Source: Polytrichum commune (lineage: Eukaryota > Streptophyta > Polytrichopsida > Polytrichales > Polytrichaceae). Taken from it: 64,000 nucleotides of DNA. The notes below the pieces were generated by a model that did not search any database, had not been told where the DNA came from, and saw only the letters and a program-made list of their open reading frames with translations. Of the stretch, positions 1 to 10,530 are shown one piece after another. The translations under genes were made by a program, and so were the position numbers. Numbering within the stretch: position 1 is the first letter of the stretch; every line of letters starts with the position of its first letter. The stretch lies in assembly GCA_950295325.1 (NCBI GenBank), contig OX485809.1:1738001-1802000 (forward strand), read 5' to 3'.

Positions 1-154
1 ACATGCACATGTGGGTATTAGAGTTTTAATATCATTCAAATATTGATATCGGTGGGTATGTCAAGGGGAAAGAATCTTTGTATACCTGGTTCATATTGAG
101 TCAAAAACATTCTAACCCATATTGATACAATGACAAATTTACTTAGGAATGAAA

Positions 155-276
155 GTTCTTGCATGGTATATACACTTAACCCTGAGGCCTTGACTCGGAT
201 CCCATGGCAACTCCAAGTTAAGCCATCTAAGGCCATGATAATACTCAGATGGGTGACCTTGATTTCCGGTGCACCC
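155..276 (+). pseudogene. 5S rRNA-like relic (5S pseudogene or 5S-derived SINE head)
   Basis: Two blocks match conserved plant 5S rRNA in the right order. GGATCCCAT, AACTCC and AAGTTAAGC lie at 196-223 (the 5S A-box region). TACTCAGATGGGTGACC lies at 242-258 (the C-box region), followed by GGTGCACCC near the 3' end. The segment between the boxes and the stretch before the terminal GGTGCACCC differ or are shortened, and the 5' ~30 nt match poorly, so this is not a functional 5S gene. It could be a dispersed pseudogene or the head of a 5S-derived (SINE3-type) retroposon; no second copy was seen in the window. Confidence 0.6.
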
Positions 277-324
277 TACCACTTGTAATTCACCCTATCA
301 TAGTGGGGATATCTAGGTGAACTA

Positions 325-529
325 CACTAAATATGATAGTTAGTGTCACTTACTATTTGGAATTACGCAATGCTATATCTATTTACTATACATTTCATAT
401 TCTAACAACAAATGTCAATACATTATAGAACATTAACAACTTTACATGGTAAGAAATTACATTGACAGTAGTAAGATATAGCATTGTGTAACTTCAAATA
501 GCAAGTGACACTAAATACCATATTTAGTG
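325..529. mobile_element. TA-inserting palindromic MITE, family M copy 1
   Basis: The ends are inverted repeats of about 50 bp beginning CACTAAATATG, with roughly one mismatch per eight bases. The left flank is TA at 323-324. The interior is AT-rich and noncoding. Related copies lie at 2734-2949 and 51753-51970; the last keeps TA on both sides, which suggests a Tc1/mariner-type target. Known biology: such elements are moved in trans by an autonomous relative. Confidence 0.75.
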
Positions 530-981
530 AGGATACGTTCAACCAACTATGTGGAAACATAGAGGTTGCCCTCAAGGGAGATAAGTGCCAACCAATTGTC
601 CGCACTCAGTCAAGGTGTTCACCTTCAAAAACAAACAATGATCATTGGGACCCCTCTAATTCTTGTAATACCCATTTCAAAATTACATAGAATTTTGGAC
701 TAGCCTTAAAAATGAAACGACACGATAATGGCAACATCGGAGTCACCTTGCGTCTTTTTGCTTTGTGCCCTTAAACCCCATGTAGGAGCTTAAACACTTG
801 GCCCTTTTCAAGAAGATGAGGGAAGGGGGGGGGGGGGGGTCATTCTTGAAGAAGAAAACTAAGATCTCAATGGCAGAAAAGGTTGAAGACTTAAAAAGCC
901 TAAATAACGAGCCTATAATGGGCCCTCTGACTAGCCAAGGGTCGGATGTGTTAGACAAGTCAGTGGGATAACTTGTAAGTA
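530..981. other. No gene recognised
   Basis: AT-rich sequence with a run of G at about 827-838. Short open frames on either strand show no motif and no conserved partner. Nothing else can be supported. Confidence 0.5.
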
Positions 982-2716
982 CACCCTAACCTTGATATTG
1001 TCACACCCTCCGTTTCACCAAAAAGTGTGATATAAACAAGGTGTGACATACTTGATAATGTCACATTTTGTGCATAATGTGATATTATCAAAAAATATGT
1101 AGAAAATCAAAATATAATTACAATTTTTTTTAAAAAAAATACGAGACTTCAATGTTTACCAATGTAAAATCTAATTCAAAATTGTGAATAACAACAAGAG
1201 CACATCATAATGTGTCATTGAGATCAGGTAAAGACCTCTCACTAGAGACAAAGAAGCTTCTAATGTCACATTGTTTTGTTGATGTTAAATGTGCAACACC
1301 AATTCTAATGAGTTTGTCATGGATTTTTTCCATTTCTAACAACTCATGAGTGCTTAAAATCTGAGAACCTTGGCTAGCCATAAAATTCAAAACATCTTTA
1401 GCATATTTTTGTGCATCGCTTAGCTTCACTACTTTAGACTCATCATCATTGCTATCAACAATCAATGGGTCCACTTCCATGGAATCAAGAACCTGTTCGC
1501 CATCTTGCACTAATTGCACAAGCTCCTCATTAGAAAATTCCACCTCAAAATCATCTTCACCTTCCATGTTTATGTACTCCAAAGGACAAAGCTTTTCTAC
1601 AGGCTTGCCTTCAACATCCAAACCCAAATTTAATGCGGCGATGAGTCTACCCAATTCCAAAGTTGCTTCCTCCATTTTGGACTTCATACGTTCATCAAGA
1701 TTGTTTATATCTGCATTCCACTCTGCATGCAATATGGCGGACTTTCTCCAACAATTTCTAATGGTTTGATCATCTAATTCATGCCATGCCGCCACACACC
1801 ATAGCATAGCTTGAAATACATCAACATTCAATTTTCCCAAATCTTCATTTGAGTTGTTATCAATTTGTTGCAAAGTCCAGGCAACAAGCTTGCGCTTATA
1901 GCACATTTTGAATGCTGCAATCACTCCTTGATCCAAAGGCTGAACAACTGAAGTCACATTTGGTGGAAGGAACAAGATAGTGATATGGGAGAGTACAAAA
2001 GCATGAAACCCATCTATAACTTTCTTGACCTCACCATGAATATCATGGCTTCCTGCATTATCCATAATAATGCAAATCTTTTTGTCTTTCAATGCCATTC
2101 TTCGGTTCTCACTCTTCACCCAATGTGTAAAAACATCACCATTCATCCAGGCTGAATTGTTAAAATTATAGTGTATTGTCCTATTTGGATCAAAATTCCG
2201 AGGAAAACATCTGGGACGCGCTGCTTTGTGAATGAAAACAAGCTTCAATTGCTCCTTCCTTGAGATATTAGTGCAAAGCCCCAATGTCACACGGTCCTTC
2301 TTTTTCTTATTTCCTTTCGCCTTCCCAATATTCAAAGTCTTATAAGGAGAGGCTCTATAATACAAACTTGTCTCATCATACGATGCATACGATGCAGGCG
2401 GAGCTGCGAGAAGTTGATATGCGAGAGAAACCGTTGCTTCTTCGGCACATGAGATTCAAGAACCCAAGATTCAAGCGGAAGCAGGTGAAGATGCCGATGT
2501 CATCCATAGAATTTGTTGTCCATCCGGCCTTTTTTCATCCATGTTACTTGTTATTATCACACTTACACTACAAATTTTGAAAAACAAATGTGACATTATC
2601 AAGGGTGATAGTGATAATAACGAGGGAGTTTTACACTATGGAAATCGGTTTCAAACTTTTAGGTGACAATATCAAGGTGTTCTATTAACAAGTGTGATAT
2701 TATCAAGGTTAGGGTG
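982..2716 (-). mobile_element. Tigger/pogo DNA transposon, internally truncated
   Basis: The left end CACCCTAACCTTGATATTGT at 982 pairs with the reverse complement of the right end at 2716 (CACCCTAACCTTGATAATAT), 2 differences in about 25 bp. TA flanks both sides at 980-981 and 2717-2718, the expected Tc1/mariner/pogo target duplication. Both subterminal regions repeat TGATATTATCAA-like motifs. The element is 1735 bp and carries most of a DDE transposase on the minus strand. There is no room for the N-terminal DNA-binding region, so it is an internally deleted, non-autonomous derivative. Confidence 0.88.
1205..2455 (-). pseudogene. Tigger-type DDE transposase, N-terminus missing
   Basis: An open frame of about 416 residues on the minus strand encodes the catalytic and C-terminal parts of a pogo/Tigger transposase (DDE_1 family). 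The first catalytic Asp lies in YDETSLYYRASPYKTL, written from about 2380 downward. The second Asp is in IIMDNAGSH and the third in LPPNVTSVVQPLDQGVI, about 42 residues later, a longer spacing than is usual. A CWR motif (NCWRKSAIL) and an acidic C-terminal tail follow. The frame meets a TGA at 2456-2458 and no helix-turn-helix/CENP-B domain is found before the element ends at 2716. Known role: cut-and-paste transposition at TA sites. The catalytic core is open, but without its DNA-binding half the product is unlikely to work. Confidence 0.85.
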
Positions 2717-2733
2717 TACTAACTTATTAGCTA

Positions 2734-2949
2734 CACTAAGTTTCCCAATCAGTGTATTTTAGTATTTGGAGTTACACAGTGCACTAACGTCCTACTCAGC
2801 AGTTCAATTTTTACTAACGAAAGTTTAATAAGTTGTTTAAACATTATAAAACATAAATGACTTAGCTTGGTAAAATATTACACTATCGTTAAATAGTTAT
2901 AGCACTGCATAACTCCAATTAGTAACACACACTAATTGGGATGCTCATG
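2734..2949. mobile_element. Palindromic MITE, family M copy 2 (diverged)
   Basis: The left end CACTAAGTTTCCCAATCAGTG and the right end, which reads CCCAATTAGTG on the other strand, are inverted repeats. They continue into the shared family segments TTGGAGTTACACAGTGC and TTGGAGTTATGCAGTGC. TA precedes the left end at 2732-2733. The right tip is obscured where the next element (2950) begins, consistent with a later insertion there. Confidence 0.6.
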
Positions 2950-3447
2950 TCCACTTCACACATGAGATTGAGAGCCCGTGACCATTACACTTCAAGCACT
3001 CTCATTGGTGGAAAAGGCGGAGCCGGTCCAAGTTCACTTCACACTACGTTCAAGGGACCAACGGAGTATGTGAATGCAAGATGGATGTAAAGTCTACATG
3101 GACTCTTACATGGCATCCAATGGGTCATGCTTCATGGTCAATTGGATTATTTTCCAAAACCACCTCTTGGAGGTTGGCCTAACACAAAATCGGGAGATCA
3201 TGGCACTCCAAATGCTCACAACCGTTGATTTATTCTATTCTATCATGCATGAGGACCCGCATTAATAAAAACTCATTGAAATAGCATTTGGTTGAGGAAC
3301 CGGTCACATATGACTTCACACTACACTTGAGGATCCGTGACCACACTACATGATGTTGGAGGTGTGTTGGGACGGCCTTTGGACACTTTCTTTTGGGCTC
3401 TCACAATCTCATGGTCACGGCTATTGGCTCGTGTGTGAAGTGACCCT
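2950..3447. mobile_element. Tourist-like MITE, family A copy 1
   Basis: The ends are CCACTTCACACATGAGA on the left and GTGTGTGAAGTGACCC on the right, an inverted pair. The interior matches family A copies at 16689-17193 and 25120-25603, including ACCAATGAGAG-like, TCCAAGTTCACTTCACACTA and CCTCTTGGAGGT-like segments, here in the opposite orientation. Family A shows TAA/TTA target duplications where intact, so this is most likely PIF/Harbinger-Tourist. Confidence 0.75.
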
Positions 3448-3546
3448 CAGTGTAGCTAGCCTTCCAGAAGCCTAATCTGAGCACTTGTTAGTGCATATCC
3501 TCTGCACTCCCTGAACTCCCAGTCTGCACCAGGGGACCAGTGCCTT

Positions 3547-3576
3547 AATAATGATGATGATAATAATAATAATAAC
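3547..3576. repeat. (ATG/ATA/AAT) trinucleotide microsatellite
   Basis: Imperfect run of ATG then AAT triplets directly before the hAT-type MITE at 3635. It could be the tail of a retroposon ending here, but no body was recognised upstream. Confidence 0.6.
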
Positions 3577-3634
3577 CGGAATCTGACTTACAACTCCGGG
3601 AAGTTCAGAACCATTGAGCTAACTAGTCTAGAAG

Positions 3635-3965
3635 CAATGAACACAGAAAACCAACTGGTTGAGTTTCAGAAATAACCAGTTGAAGCTCAAGACTTCAGGA
3701 AATTTACGGCTCGTTTTGGATGAATATATGGAATACACCTCAAATCAATGAAGGAAAACCAAAAACTGACCGCTGGTTACAGATGAACCGGTTGGGTTTC
3801 AGAAATAACCAGTTGCAGCTCGAGACTTCAGGAAATTTACGGTTCGTTTTGGATGAATATATGGAAGGCACCTCAAATCGACGAAGAGAAACCGAAAGAT
3901 CACAACATGTAACTGGTTGGACTTGGAAACATTAAGATTTCAACCCACAATCTTCCCAGCCACTG
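3635..3965 (-). mobile_element. hAT-type MITE, family Z copy 1, with internal duplication
   Basis: Begins CAATGAACACAGAAAACC and ends ATCTTCCCAGCCACTG. Both match the ends of family Z (CAGTGATCGGGGAGA type) in reverse orientation. A segment of about 115 bp, running from AACCGGTTGGGTTTCAGAAA to GGATGAATATATGGAA, is present twice in tandem, which explains the longer length. The flanks TCTAGAAG and ATTAGACG agree at 5 of 8 bases, a decayed 8-bp duplication. Open frames across the duplicated unit are incidental. Confidence 0.7.
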
Positions 3966-4009
3966 ATTAGACGGTGCTAAAACCATCGTTCTAAGCGTTG
4001 AGAGTGTAC

Positions 4010-4240
4010 TATGATTCATACCATGGCCACACCAAAAACCCCAGCAGCTCTAGTAGACAAAAACACCAGCCCTACGTATTCTCCGGGAATACAGGGCTGG
4101 GATTTCAGATGGCTGGAGCTACTGGAGTGGGCAACCAACAGCTCTAGCCATCTGAAATCCCAGCCCTGTATTCCCGGAGAATACGTAGGGTTGGTGTTTC
4201 TGTCTATTGGAGTTACCAGTGTGGCCCTGGTATCATATAA
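4010..4240. mobile_element. Foldback element with near-perfect double hairpin
   Basis: Two 64-bp arms at 4057-4120 and 4140-4203 are reverse complements with only 3 mismatches, around a 19-base loop. Each arm is itself partly palindromic: CCAGCCCT and GTATTC, then GAATAC and AGGGCTGG. A weaker inverted match extends outward to TACCATGGCCACACC at about 4018-4032 and its partner near 4212-4230. No coding capacity is recognised. Likely a young MITE or foldback insertion; the superfamily cannot be named. Confidence 0.8.
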
Positions 4241-5228
4241 GCATCAACGGAGGATTTCGATGCCCCAAAGTATGTCTTTTTTTGATGTCTTATTTGAGAT
4301 CCGTATGCAAAAGTTACAAGGGTGGGCTATTGATACACACACGAAACAATTATCCTTTCATTGCCAAAGTCACATACAAAGTCAGATGGGACCCGACAAA
4401 GAGAGTGTGGCACCTCTCTAGGATGCACTCGGTGGAACCAAAGAGTAAATGACCTAAGCATGATTTACTATGTCCACATTAGATGCTTTGTTGTTCCAAG
4501 TCATTCTCCTAGTGTTATCTCTATGATAGAGAAGTTCCTTCCCCCCCCCCTCCCAAAGACTTTGTCAAAGTTATTAGTAGGGCCACCGTAAATGCTAGCT
4601 CTATCAACGTCCTTTAGAGCTCTTTCCCACAAAATTTAAAAAGACCTTGCCGAATTGTTTGTTGTGACTTCCTAACATCCCATCTAAGTATGGGGTGTAA
4701 CTTGATAACTGGCATGCTCCACCTTAGGTTCTGAAAAGCTTAGATAGGTAATGATTTTCCATACTCCACATGTGCATTCTCTAAAATAGTTATTTTGTGA
4801 TGTCCATTCTATGCTATGTAGGGAATTTTGATGCTCAAATTAGGGAGACTCTATTGTGCAAGTAGGGGGTTTGACTTACTTGCCTCTTTGAAAAAATGTA
4901 ACTAATTATTTATATGGATTAATATTACTTAACAACTTGCATTCTTCATGATTTCCTCTACATCTATGAGAAATATTGCACAAATTGAAGCCACTATTTG
5001 TGGCTGAATCACCTTGTTTTCACTGTATTCTATTGCCCCCCCTCCTTGCGCCCAAACACAACTTGAGCCTCCTATGCTAAATTGTAGTGGGTTCCTATAG
5101 ATCAGTGAGGTTCACAAGTGGATTAATAATCCCTAACAACCTAAAAATTTCCTTAGATGAACATCTTAGACGTAGACTAACATCACACTTAGCCTGGGAA
5201 ACTAGAGGATGCCATCTTAACATGAAGT
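4241..5228. other. No gene recognised
   Basis: Low-GC sequence with short C runs near 4542 and 5036. A frame of about 80 codons at 4207-4452 shows no known motif and begins inside the foldback element. Nothing is supported. Confidence 0.4.
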
Positions 5229-5407
5229 GCAAAGATGTGGCTTGACCTATGATAACGTCACATGACCACGTGTATAATGTTTTGTCTATTCACGTATTGT
5301 TAAATTTTGTGAGGTATCCTATAAGTATAAGGTCGCATTTGCCTTGGATTACATTATAGTAGTAATAAATGTGCAAACGGTTTAAGGCTTGGTAGTGAAC
5401 ACGAGGT
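5229..5407 (+). repeat. Direct repeat, left copy
   Basis: Matches 5983-6165 in the same orientation. Shared segments include GTGGCTTGACCTA, TTTGTCTATTCA, AGTATAAGGT, GCATTTGCCTTGGATTA, ATTATAGTAGT and GTGAACACGA. Identity appears to be about 75-80 percent by eye. The C-rich tract and about 500 bp of other sequence separate the copies. No LTR features are visible (no TG...CA ends, primer-binding site or short flanking duplication). Confidence 0.75.
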
Positions 5408-5416
5408 GAACACAAA

Positions 5417-5484
5417 CCCCCCTCCCCCCCCCCTCCCCCCCCTCCCCCCCCTCCCCCCCCCCCTCCCCCCCCCTCCCCCCCCCT
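5417..5484. repeat. Long C-rich tract (C6-9 T)n
   Basis: About 68 bases of C runs broken by single Ts. The minus strand therefore carries at least seven G runs of six or more, a strong G-quadruplex-forming pattern. The proline-rich frame across it is a by-product of composition. Confidence 0.95.
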
Positions 5485-5982
5485 GTGAATTTTCGGGTGG
5501 AAGGGCCCCTCAAAGGATAGGGACTAGGGTCCATGATCTGAAACCTTTGGGCAACCCTCATAAAAACATTTCAATTTTTTTTGCTCCCACCCAAAAACGT
5601 TGCATGCTTTGTATGCCTTACAAAAACAATTGTCCTTGCATTCTTGGAGGCCGCTTGTCCACACAACCCATGTTGAGTGCACTTCACCTTCAAATTCCAT
5701 AATTATAATTATATATATGTTCACTTCCACTTAGTAAATAAGTAATTGACTACAATTTCATTCCCAAAGTGAAATTATCAATACATCATGTAATCAACTT
5801 GGAACTTGATTTTAGTGACTTACCATTTGAAAGGTTCTTGGCCATTCTAAATGAAACTTTAAGTTATATTGCTAATTTTAGTCTATTTAGTTTATAATAT
5901 TTTGGTCGAGACCTTCCACAGTCATAAGTTTTCAACTAATCAAGAGTGATTAAGTGTATTAAATGTAATTTACTGTAATTAA

Positions 5983-6165
5983 GACGTGGCTTGACCTACG
6001 ATATAGGCCACATGTATAATAATTTGTCTATTCATGTATCATCGTTAAACTTAGCAAGGTGTTCTACACTATGAGTATAAGGTTGCATTTGCCTTGGATT
6101 ATATTATAGTAGTCATAGATTTGCAAACATGTTTAGGCTTAGTCGTGAACACGATAGGGAGAATC
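5983..6165 (+). repeat. Direct repeat, right copy
   Basis: Partner of 5229-5407, sharing the same ordered blocks, with small indels such as the CACATGTATAATAATTTG version of the left copy's ATGTATTGTT region. It diverges after GTGAACACGA. Probably a small segmental duplication or two copies of a dispersed repeat. Confidence 0.75.
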
Positions 6166-7439
6166 GATTTGGTCATTCTAAGATACTAAGAATATTCACC
6201 TTAGCCTATTATGACTTTTCCATCTCAACACCGAATCTAAAACTTCAAATAGCAATTTTGTTGATTTCAACATCCCGTATGCATGAAAAAATTCATGCTT
6301 CTATTCAACCATAAACTTTGTCATAGGAGTAGGAAGTGCTCAACAATAAGGCCACATACCTTAACTCGGGTCAGTCACAACAATGGCTTCGCCTCTTGCT
6401 ATTTCACAATGGACAATTAATCATTTGGCACTAGTTTGTTCCTATCCAAATCGAGGTAACTTTGTCTCATTCGAATAATGTCCTTTATTTGGACACCAAC
6501 TTCTGGGTGTAAAGTGGTTCACTGTTATCATAAAACAAAACAAAGAAAAACTCGTAATATTGTTTTAAGATTTGGTACGATGGTGCTCAACACGCTCTCA
6601 ACACGATACCCACTTTAGGTACACCAATACACTCCCTTAAGAACATCTCACGCCAAAAAGCACAAATCGAGCTCAGATCGGATCGGCCCGAAATTTAACA
6701 AAAGCTTAGTTAAAACCGTCAACTTCTTGGGATGCTTTCATCGTTGTTTGTTTTTTACATGGCATGTCCAATCACAAGATTGGGCACCCTAGCCTATGTT
6801 ATAATGTCGTTTAGTGCCCCGTCCTCAATGATATGGGCATATGCTCTTTGAAAAATCGACACAATTTGAGATTCAATCACTTAATCTCAATTTCGAGACA
6901 TTATATTTGATCAAGATTTTCCAAACAACTAGGCTCGTGTTTTTTTTTTCTTTCCTGTTTTTCTTGATTATTGCACATAAGAAGAGGCTGCACCTCATGG
7001 AAGAAATCTTCTCCTATATGGGCATGAATTAAGAATTAGATAGAAGGAAAATAAGATTAAGCTCAACACTAAGTGTGCAATGCAAAATTGATCATTGTCG
7101 AGGCAAAATTTTAGATTTAACTATGATTGTTGACCCCTCTACATTGATGCACACAATTAGGTTGCCTCTTTATACGCATGCAAATTACATTGACTCAAAA
7201 CAATGTAACAAAAATTGAAAACTTTCTTAATTTAGCCCTGTGTCAAACACAGTAACAAACAATCATCGCATCTTGTTATTTTTGTAGTAAACATTCTAAA
7301 TAGTGTGGAATGTCGACATATTAGTGTGAGACAACCTAATTGCACAATATAATCTACATAAATTTACAGTAAGCTAGACAATCCTTATTTAGTTACACAT
7401 CTTGATCGGGCACCTATATTTGAATGGTATATGACTAGT
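6166..7439. other. No gene recognised
   Basis: AT-rich sequence without open frames of interest, terminal repeats or structured RNA that I can support. Confidence 0.4.
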
Positions 7440-7700
7440 TGTGGCTCTGAACGGATACCAAAAAAACATGTGTTTAAAAGAGATTGGAATTCGTACTCAA
7501 ATTATGATAATTAGTCTAGTCAACATGATTACTAGGAGGCTCCCAAAATTCCCAAAATTATGAAGAAAGATGTTGCTATGGCCTCCATATAAAGTTTGCT
7601 ACCCATCTCATACTCTTAGTGTGTTTATACTCTTCAAGAAGTGGCCTAGTTGGAAAAAGTAACCATTTAAGACCCATCTACCTTAGATTTCCTAGACCCT
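7440..7700 (+). repeat. Dispersed repeat family C, copy 1
   Basis: Shares ordered blocks with copies near 11.6, 20.1 and 33.5 kb: ACCAAAAAAACATGTGTTTAAA, then a GATTGGAAT-like block, ATGATAA, a GTCAACATGATTA-like block, TATGAAGAAAG, and AAGACCCATCTA. The family looks noncoding; its ends were not defined. It lies immediately left of the second Tigger element. Confidence 0.65.
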
Positions 7701-7719
7701 TCAAGTCTTACACAATCTA

Positions 7720-8819
7720 ACCTCGTTAATATGACACTCAGTTATACGACACCCCTGATACTACGACACATTCTTGCAAGACCAAACTTTTTAGTTAAGA
7801 AATCCCTCTTTTATACAATTACAACACTTGATAATGTGACATTTAGAATCTCCATTTTGTCATATTAAAGAGGTGGTTCATGCTAAAATTCCTTTCATCT
7901 ATGTTATATAAATCTAAAATACATCCATTTTCACTTAAGAACTACTTGGGAACTTCACTTATCATTGGAAACTTAATGAGATTAGGGTTACTAGTGTAGA
8001 ATGGACATGGTTAGGGTTAGTGTGGCCTTGTGCCTAGTATGTTGCTTTATATTCATGGTGATATAGTACCACTAGTATCTTGTGGACTCTCTTGCATGGA
8101 TTGTTGGAGAATGGCGCGTATATTACCTACAATATGGAATTTTGATTTTGCCCTGATTGATAAAAGGGAGAAGAATAGAATGCAAAAAACATCAGTTGAA
8201 CTTGGTGCTCTAATTTCAAAGTTGCAGTTGGGTGATGATGAGATGTCAATCAAGACTTACATTCAGATGGAAGGGGAAGAGATCATTGAGCCAAAATTGA
8301 GTATTGATAAGCTGGTGGATGTTGATCTGGGAACTAACAATGCACAAGACTTTGATCTTAATGTTGATCTAGATTCAATATTTGTGCATGATATTGCTTC
8401 ACCTACAGTAAAGCTTAGTGATGCTAAACGTCATGCATCATTGTTGTCTAGATTCTTATTAGAGAACTCTTTATATTTTGGTGTTAATGAAATTATTTGT
8501 TTTCAAAAGTTAATAGGGAATTTAGAAAAGATGACACTTGCTAACTTGTGTAGTCAACACCATAGATCTTTGGACTCCTATTTCAAGAGCTCGTGAAAAT
8601 ATTTGTATTTGTTTGGAGTTATAAGTTATTGTTTCATACCATCTATATTACTTAAACTCGTCGTATAAATTTCAAAGCTCATATTACTTTTGTTCTTGTA
8701 TTCCCTCAACAATACGACAACTTTACGCCATTTGTCATATTAATGAGGAGATGACACCTCGATAATACGACTTTTTTTGTGTTTCCCAAACGTGTCATAC
8801 TAAATAGCGAGAACATTGT
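7720..8819 (+). mobile_element. Second Tigger-like element, strongly deleted
   Basis: The left end ACCTCGTTAATATGACAC at 7720 pairs imperfectly with the right end, which reads TTCTCGCTATTTAGTATGACAC on the other strand. TA is present at 7718-7719 and 8820-8821. Both subterminal regions repeat ATACGACA-like motifs. Inside lies a transposase C-terminal fragment homologous to the one at 1205-2455. At about 1.1 kb it is an internally deleted copy of a different, older subfamily. Confidence 0.7.
8066..8596 (+). pseudogene. Tigger transposase C-terminal fragment
   Basis: An open frame of about 175 residues ends at 8596. Its order of motifs matches the C-terminal third of the transposase at 1205-2455: a CWRMARIL motif (NCWRKSAIL there), VELGALISKLQLG (LELGRLIAALNLG), YIQMEGEE (YINMEGED), an acidic stretch, VKLSDAKRHA (VKLSDAQKYA), and a closing SLDSYFKSS (DIRSFFVSS). 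None of the catalytic aspartates is present and the DDE core is deleted. It cannot encode an active enzyme. The two copies are clearly diverged, so they come from separate subfamilies. Confidence 0.82.
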
Positions 8820-8821
8820 TA

Positions 8822-10319
8822 TCGAAACTACCATTACATAAAGTCAAAATTTCAATCAAATAATAAGGTTTTTCCGGTCAACCGCCGGGCCACACTTTTG
8901 GGAACAAATGCAGCAGTAGTTTAAGATTAACATACATGAACCTCGTGTCAAAGGTGTCCATTCCGGGCACCATTCACGTGTCCATGAATTCAAATTAAGA
9001 ATTTCCAAGAATAACACCTCCATATAGGGAAATTCGCTTGAAAAGTTGAAGTATTACGTGCTTTGCAAGTGACCGCGGGGTTCTTGCCTATTGGGTTTTT
9101 AATTGTTCTTTGTTGGACTCCAATCATACATATTATAGTTTAGAAATTGCATGAATGTTTCATTTATTCAACGATGCATGGCCAACGGAGTACGAAGTCA
9201 ACCTTTAGCTCTTAACGGACATAGCGGATTAATGTCTTATGGGTTTGAAACTTTTGTTTCAAGAAATGTCTTATATATGTGAAGGAGAAAAGCAAACTAT
9301 ACTCACTTGTGGCATTGACGATCAAAAGATTTAGTATGTATTTGCATCCAAGGCATGTTCATACTGCATGTTAAAACCCTAAAATTTAATAACATGCAAG
9401 TGTTCAATTGACTTGAAAAGTGCAATAAAAGAATTAATTAATTTCATATAGCGTCACTACTGTAGCTCTCTAGCAGCTTTGGCAGAAAATAATTGATTTC
9501 AAAGGTGCCTATATTTTTGGAAAAGCAATTTTGTTGAGTGTCCCAAAAAACAAATAACATTCAAAGAGTGCCTAAAATCACAATAATGCAAGTGATATTC
9601 ACGTGGTTAATCGTAGCCGCCATAGATGAAATTAGACAAACCATCCATAAATTATAGAAATGACTTGGATGAATGTCTAACTTATTTTAAATTTCTTTTC
9701 TAATCTACCCAATTTTAGAATTTTGTTTGAGCTACCTAACTTACTTTTGCACTTTATTTAATTATTAGGCATAAAGGTGCTTAAGCTGCTAGAGAATTGT
9801 GATATTAACACACTTGGCTAAACATGCAAGTATGTAGTTCAAATACCTATATACTTTAGTGTATGGAGATGCCCCGTATTATGCCTCTCAGAAGCTTAAG
9901 GACGTTTCTCAAAATCTTGATATGTATGTATACTTAATACATGGTTCAAAATAATAGCCCCCATCAATGAACGTACACGCTATGGTACGTGAAAGCCCAC
10001 CAATTTGTGTTGCTTATTTCTCAAGTTCCCTCTTGGGCCACAATCAACATCCACCTCACGTAAGGCCTTATGATTCTTTGCGGTGTAATTCTTCACAATC
10101 AAGAACACACTCAAGAAGCGTCCTTTCCTTTATAAAAGTATGTGCATCCCGTAGGTTTTAGACTTTAGAGGCCCATTAAGGTGTCAAGGTGTCAAACGAA
10201 GGCACCTAAGAGTACACTTGTTCTTCCTTGGATATTATGTCAAAAGATGCCCCGTAAAAAATAACTTAAGTATCAAACCACTCATAATTAGACCATTGTA
10301 AGTCCAAGATGACCTGAAA
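8822..10319. other. No gene recognised
   Basis: AT-rich sequence. A 64-codon frame at 9967-10161 has no motif. No terminal repeats or RNA genes could be supported. Confidence 0.4.
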
Positions 10320-10530
10320 CTACCATGAGATAGAGAAAAGGCACCCATTTTCAAATGAAGTGGTTGGCAGTTCGATTCCCGCAGTGAAATCTTCTCTATA
10401 CTTGACGGAAAAAACTATATAGGTAGGTAGGAAGCCAAGAGCCCACACACTGCAAGATAGGCAGGAAACCCCACCCTGCACCAAGAGGATTCTTGAGCAA
10501 GGTAGGGCCGACATGCTCAAATTCATGTCG
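10320..10530 (+). repeat. Possible tRNA-derived SINE
   Basis: GTGGTTGGCAGTTCGATTCCCGC at about 10360-10382 contains a good pol III B-box (GTTCGATTCC) and is preceded within about 30 bases by AAGGCACCC. It is followed by the kind of body expected of plant SINEs. No A-box is clear, no tail or target duplication was found and no second copy was recognised. Confidence 0.35.

Noticed and set aside
2284-2580. 98-codon plus-strand frame opposite the Tigger gene
   Set aside because: Antisense to the transposase and its upstream remnant; no motif of its own.
4222-4240. TGGTATCATATAAGC as an initiator-tRNA primer-binding site
   Set aside because: The match breaks after TGGTATCA and the sequence is part of the outer inverted arm of the foldback element; no LTR lies upstream.
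5406-5702. Proline-rich frame MNTNPPPPPLPPLPP
   Set aside because: Product of the C-rich tract.
5229-6165. Direct repeats as long terminal repeats of a small LTR element
   Set aside because: No TG...CA ends, no primer-binding site or polypurine tract, no flanking duplication.
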